DNA of 64,000 nt from Datnioides undecimradiatus (lineage: Eukaryota > Chordata > Actinopteri > Lobotiformes > Datnioididae), in the NCBI GenBank assembly GCA_008933995.1, contig WARS01000013.1, positions 17,239,806 to 17,303,805 on the forward strand, in the 5' to 3' direction. The notes beneath the pieces are model-generated. The model saw nothing but the letters and a program-made list of their open reading frames with translations, ran no database searches and was not told where the DNA came from. The stretch's first letter is position 1, and the number at the start of each line of letters is the position of its first letter. The position numbers were made by a program, and so were the translations under genes. Positions 61,801 through 64,000 of the stretch are shown here, piece by piece.

Positions 61801-64000
61801 TTATTTTTAGAGGAAGGCATACAATGCTGTGGCTTTTTAAAATCCGCATTTCCTAAGATTTTTTTTTTCTTGACAACAAAGTGACCTTAAAGTATTTAAG
61901 GATTTTGAGATTTCATAGTATAGTGGAAGGACACGGGCATTTCCCTCTATCAAGTCGGGCAGTTAAAAAGTCAAAATAAGTAGGTAGTGTACAAAATTGC
62001 CTTATATGGAAGCATTTAAATCTGCACTCATCATTTTTATTATCATTATTGATGACACTGGATTGATGACTACTTGTATGTGAAAGGGGTCACTGAATGA
62101 GGCCAATCCCAATAGTCATTACCTTACCATCACTCAGCTCTGAGTGTCTCAGCCTTTTTCCAACTCATTGATTTGGTTTTGGGGCCTGCAACTTGGCTCA
62201 GTCCCACAGAAATAATGTGCTTTTGAAAATTAAAGCAAGTAAACCTATGCCTGTAGACACACAAAGTAAAAGTCTGAATCTGAAACTGTGCACAATGTGG
62301 TCTCTTTAACAATATTGACAGTAGAGTACAGGTCATGCGAAAATGATGAAATAGTGTGGTAATATTCCCTAGTGCAGCAGATGCTTTCTCTATTCCACTC
62401 ACCAGCACAACAAATGATTTAGAAATGTCTATTCAACAAAGACAAATGCAGTCTAATACAAAAGCTGTGCAATATATGTTTCCTTCATTCAAGGCAATAA
62501 TGTTGAATCTGTCTTGAGGTCAGATCTTCGTAAATTACCAGCTCTGCACCTACAAACATGACTCAACATTGTCCGCCATTTCCACAATTCACAGGCACAA
62601 TGCTGTTTCAGACAGTATAAAAAAGTAAACAGTATTATTTTACTGAGTCTAGACAGGGCAACAGGCATCTACAATTGGCAGTGCATGCCGTTCCTCTTGT
62701 TAATTCAAAGATGCCTCGAGCAATTTATAAATCTGGCTGCTGATATGTTACTTACACTGGGAGTTGGTGTTCATCTGCCTGCCTGCTTCTCTCTTGCATA
62801 AGCCAAAAAAAAAATAAATTAAACAAAGAAGTGTAACAATAATGCAATGCAGTTCTCTACCTCCAGTTTGTAACAGCCTTTCAAAAGGAAAATAAAACTG
62901 TGAAACCATCACAAGGTCGCCTTTCTCCACCAACTCGATTCATTTTGACTTCTTGGAACTGTCACAGAAGTGTCTCAGAACAGTTCAAAATACTTGTTGG
63001 GAAGGAGAGGCATGTAATATAGCTTTACTTTCTCAGAGACTTATCGGCTCTGGGGTATAGCAGAAGAAGTCTGCTGTAACACAAAATATAATTCATGAGG
63101 TAACACTTCCCAGAAAAAGATACTGAAGCAGAAGAAAGGAACTGCAGGTGTTATTTATTTGTTCTTCTGATTAGAGTCATAAAGTTTATGGATTGATATT
63201 GTCTATGAGTCACATGGTGAGATCTGCTGGACTTGAGTTTATCGTAGGAACAATGTTTGTGGTTGTGCTTCAGAAGTTTTGCAGCTGGTTCATCTGCCAG
63301 AGAGAAGAAACTTTGCTTCACTGGGGCCTCAGGATTCTGCTTCCGGCAACTACAAAATCAAAGAGCTGGGAAACATACATTTTTCAAGGGAGGAAAAAGT
63401 GTTCAGAGAGGGATTGCCTTCAAAAGGTATCACATTGTAGACATTGAATATGAGCACTAACTTGTTATTCACTGTATTTTTCTTTGCATCTTTGGGTTTG
63501 CTTTATTAACCAATGTTAAACTGAATGGGTTCAAACTGCACTGGTCAATATTTTTACCGTATGAATGACTGAAATGACTCACCCGACTCTGAGGTGCCTC
63601 TTGACTCTGCAGAGCAATTTATTGTCTCTCATCAGATCATTTTGGTTCTACAGCCTGCAGATTACCTGTATTTGTTCACTTTCAGCAATCTCAACAAACC
63701 AGCAGCATGGACTTGTTTCATCAGAAAGCTCTGATTGTTGTGAAGAACCAAACAACTGACAGACTAAGTTAACAACTGGTTAGTAACCATAGTGGGTAAT
63801 TAAGTATCTAAAGAGTCTGCTAAGATTCTAAACCAAAAGCAAAGAGCAAAATACTAAAGCGCTAAAGAAATTGCCAGAGGATAAAAGCAATCTTTAAATT
63901 ATTACTTCAACTCATACCATGCATGTTTAATCATGATGACACGTTGCTTAGCTCTCAGGTATTCTCATAGAGAAACAGTGCCTGACTTGCATATTCAGTC
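58861..64000. other. Gene-free stretch, part 3
   Basis: No supported gene. A low-repeat block at about 59720-60130 looks like possible conserved non-coding DNA. Simple tracts include an A18 run (about 60483-60500) and poly-T near 61858-61868. A plus-strand frame at 61363-61593 encodes a hydrophobic segment but has no recognisable family; see rejected items. The sequence runs off the right edge with no exon identified. Confidence 0.5.

Overview
The window looks like nuclear DNA of a teleost fish, probably a percomorph. It carries multi-exon vertebrate genes with short GT-AG introns, compact intergenic spaces, long microsatellites, and several dispersed repeats that I recognise from ray-finned fish genomes. 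I see no bacterial, viral or organellar signature. The species cannot be named from the sequence.

Layout, left to right. (1) 1-3160: non-coding, with a (TATC)n microsatellite and a decayed hAT-like element. (2) 3161-4057 (+): the last four coding exons of a catechol-O-methyltransferase gene (comt); its first coding exon was not found. (3) About 5.0-19.0 kb (+): a complete ten-coding-exon group III metabotropic glutamate receptor that reads best as grm6 (mGluR6). (4) 20725-24440 (-): complete traip, a RING E3 ligase, in 15 coding exons. (5) About 25.4-30.8 kb (+): complete mon1a, a subunit of the Mon1-Ccz1 Rab7 exchange factor, transcribed head to head with traip. (6) About 31.8-48.9 kb (+): complete mst1r (RON receptor tyrosine kinase), with 20 coding exons after an untranslated first exon. 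(7) 48.9-64 kb: about 15 kb without a recognisable gene. It holds repeats, a Tc1/mariner transposase remnant and several low-repeat stretches that could be conserved regulatory DNA.

All four complete genes splice in frame through consensus junctions from start to stop, so they appear intact. The genes do not form a pathway. They are a synteny block: TRAIP, MST1R and MON1A are close neighbours on human 3p21.31, while COMT and GRM6 lie on other human chromosomes. Exon phases were joined by hand and checked for frame. Untranslated ends, promoters and repeat borders are less certain.

I found no novel multi-gene system. The observations most worth checking are: exact conservation of the 147-bp mst1r exon whose skipping in human RON makes an active receptor; a 79-bp intron splitting the large 7TM exon of grm6; a GC-AG intron in comt; a PIP box lacking its usual glutamine in TRAIP; related inverted-repeat elements scattered through grm6 and mst1r introns; and possible regulatory elements in the right-hand gene-free region.
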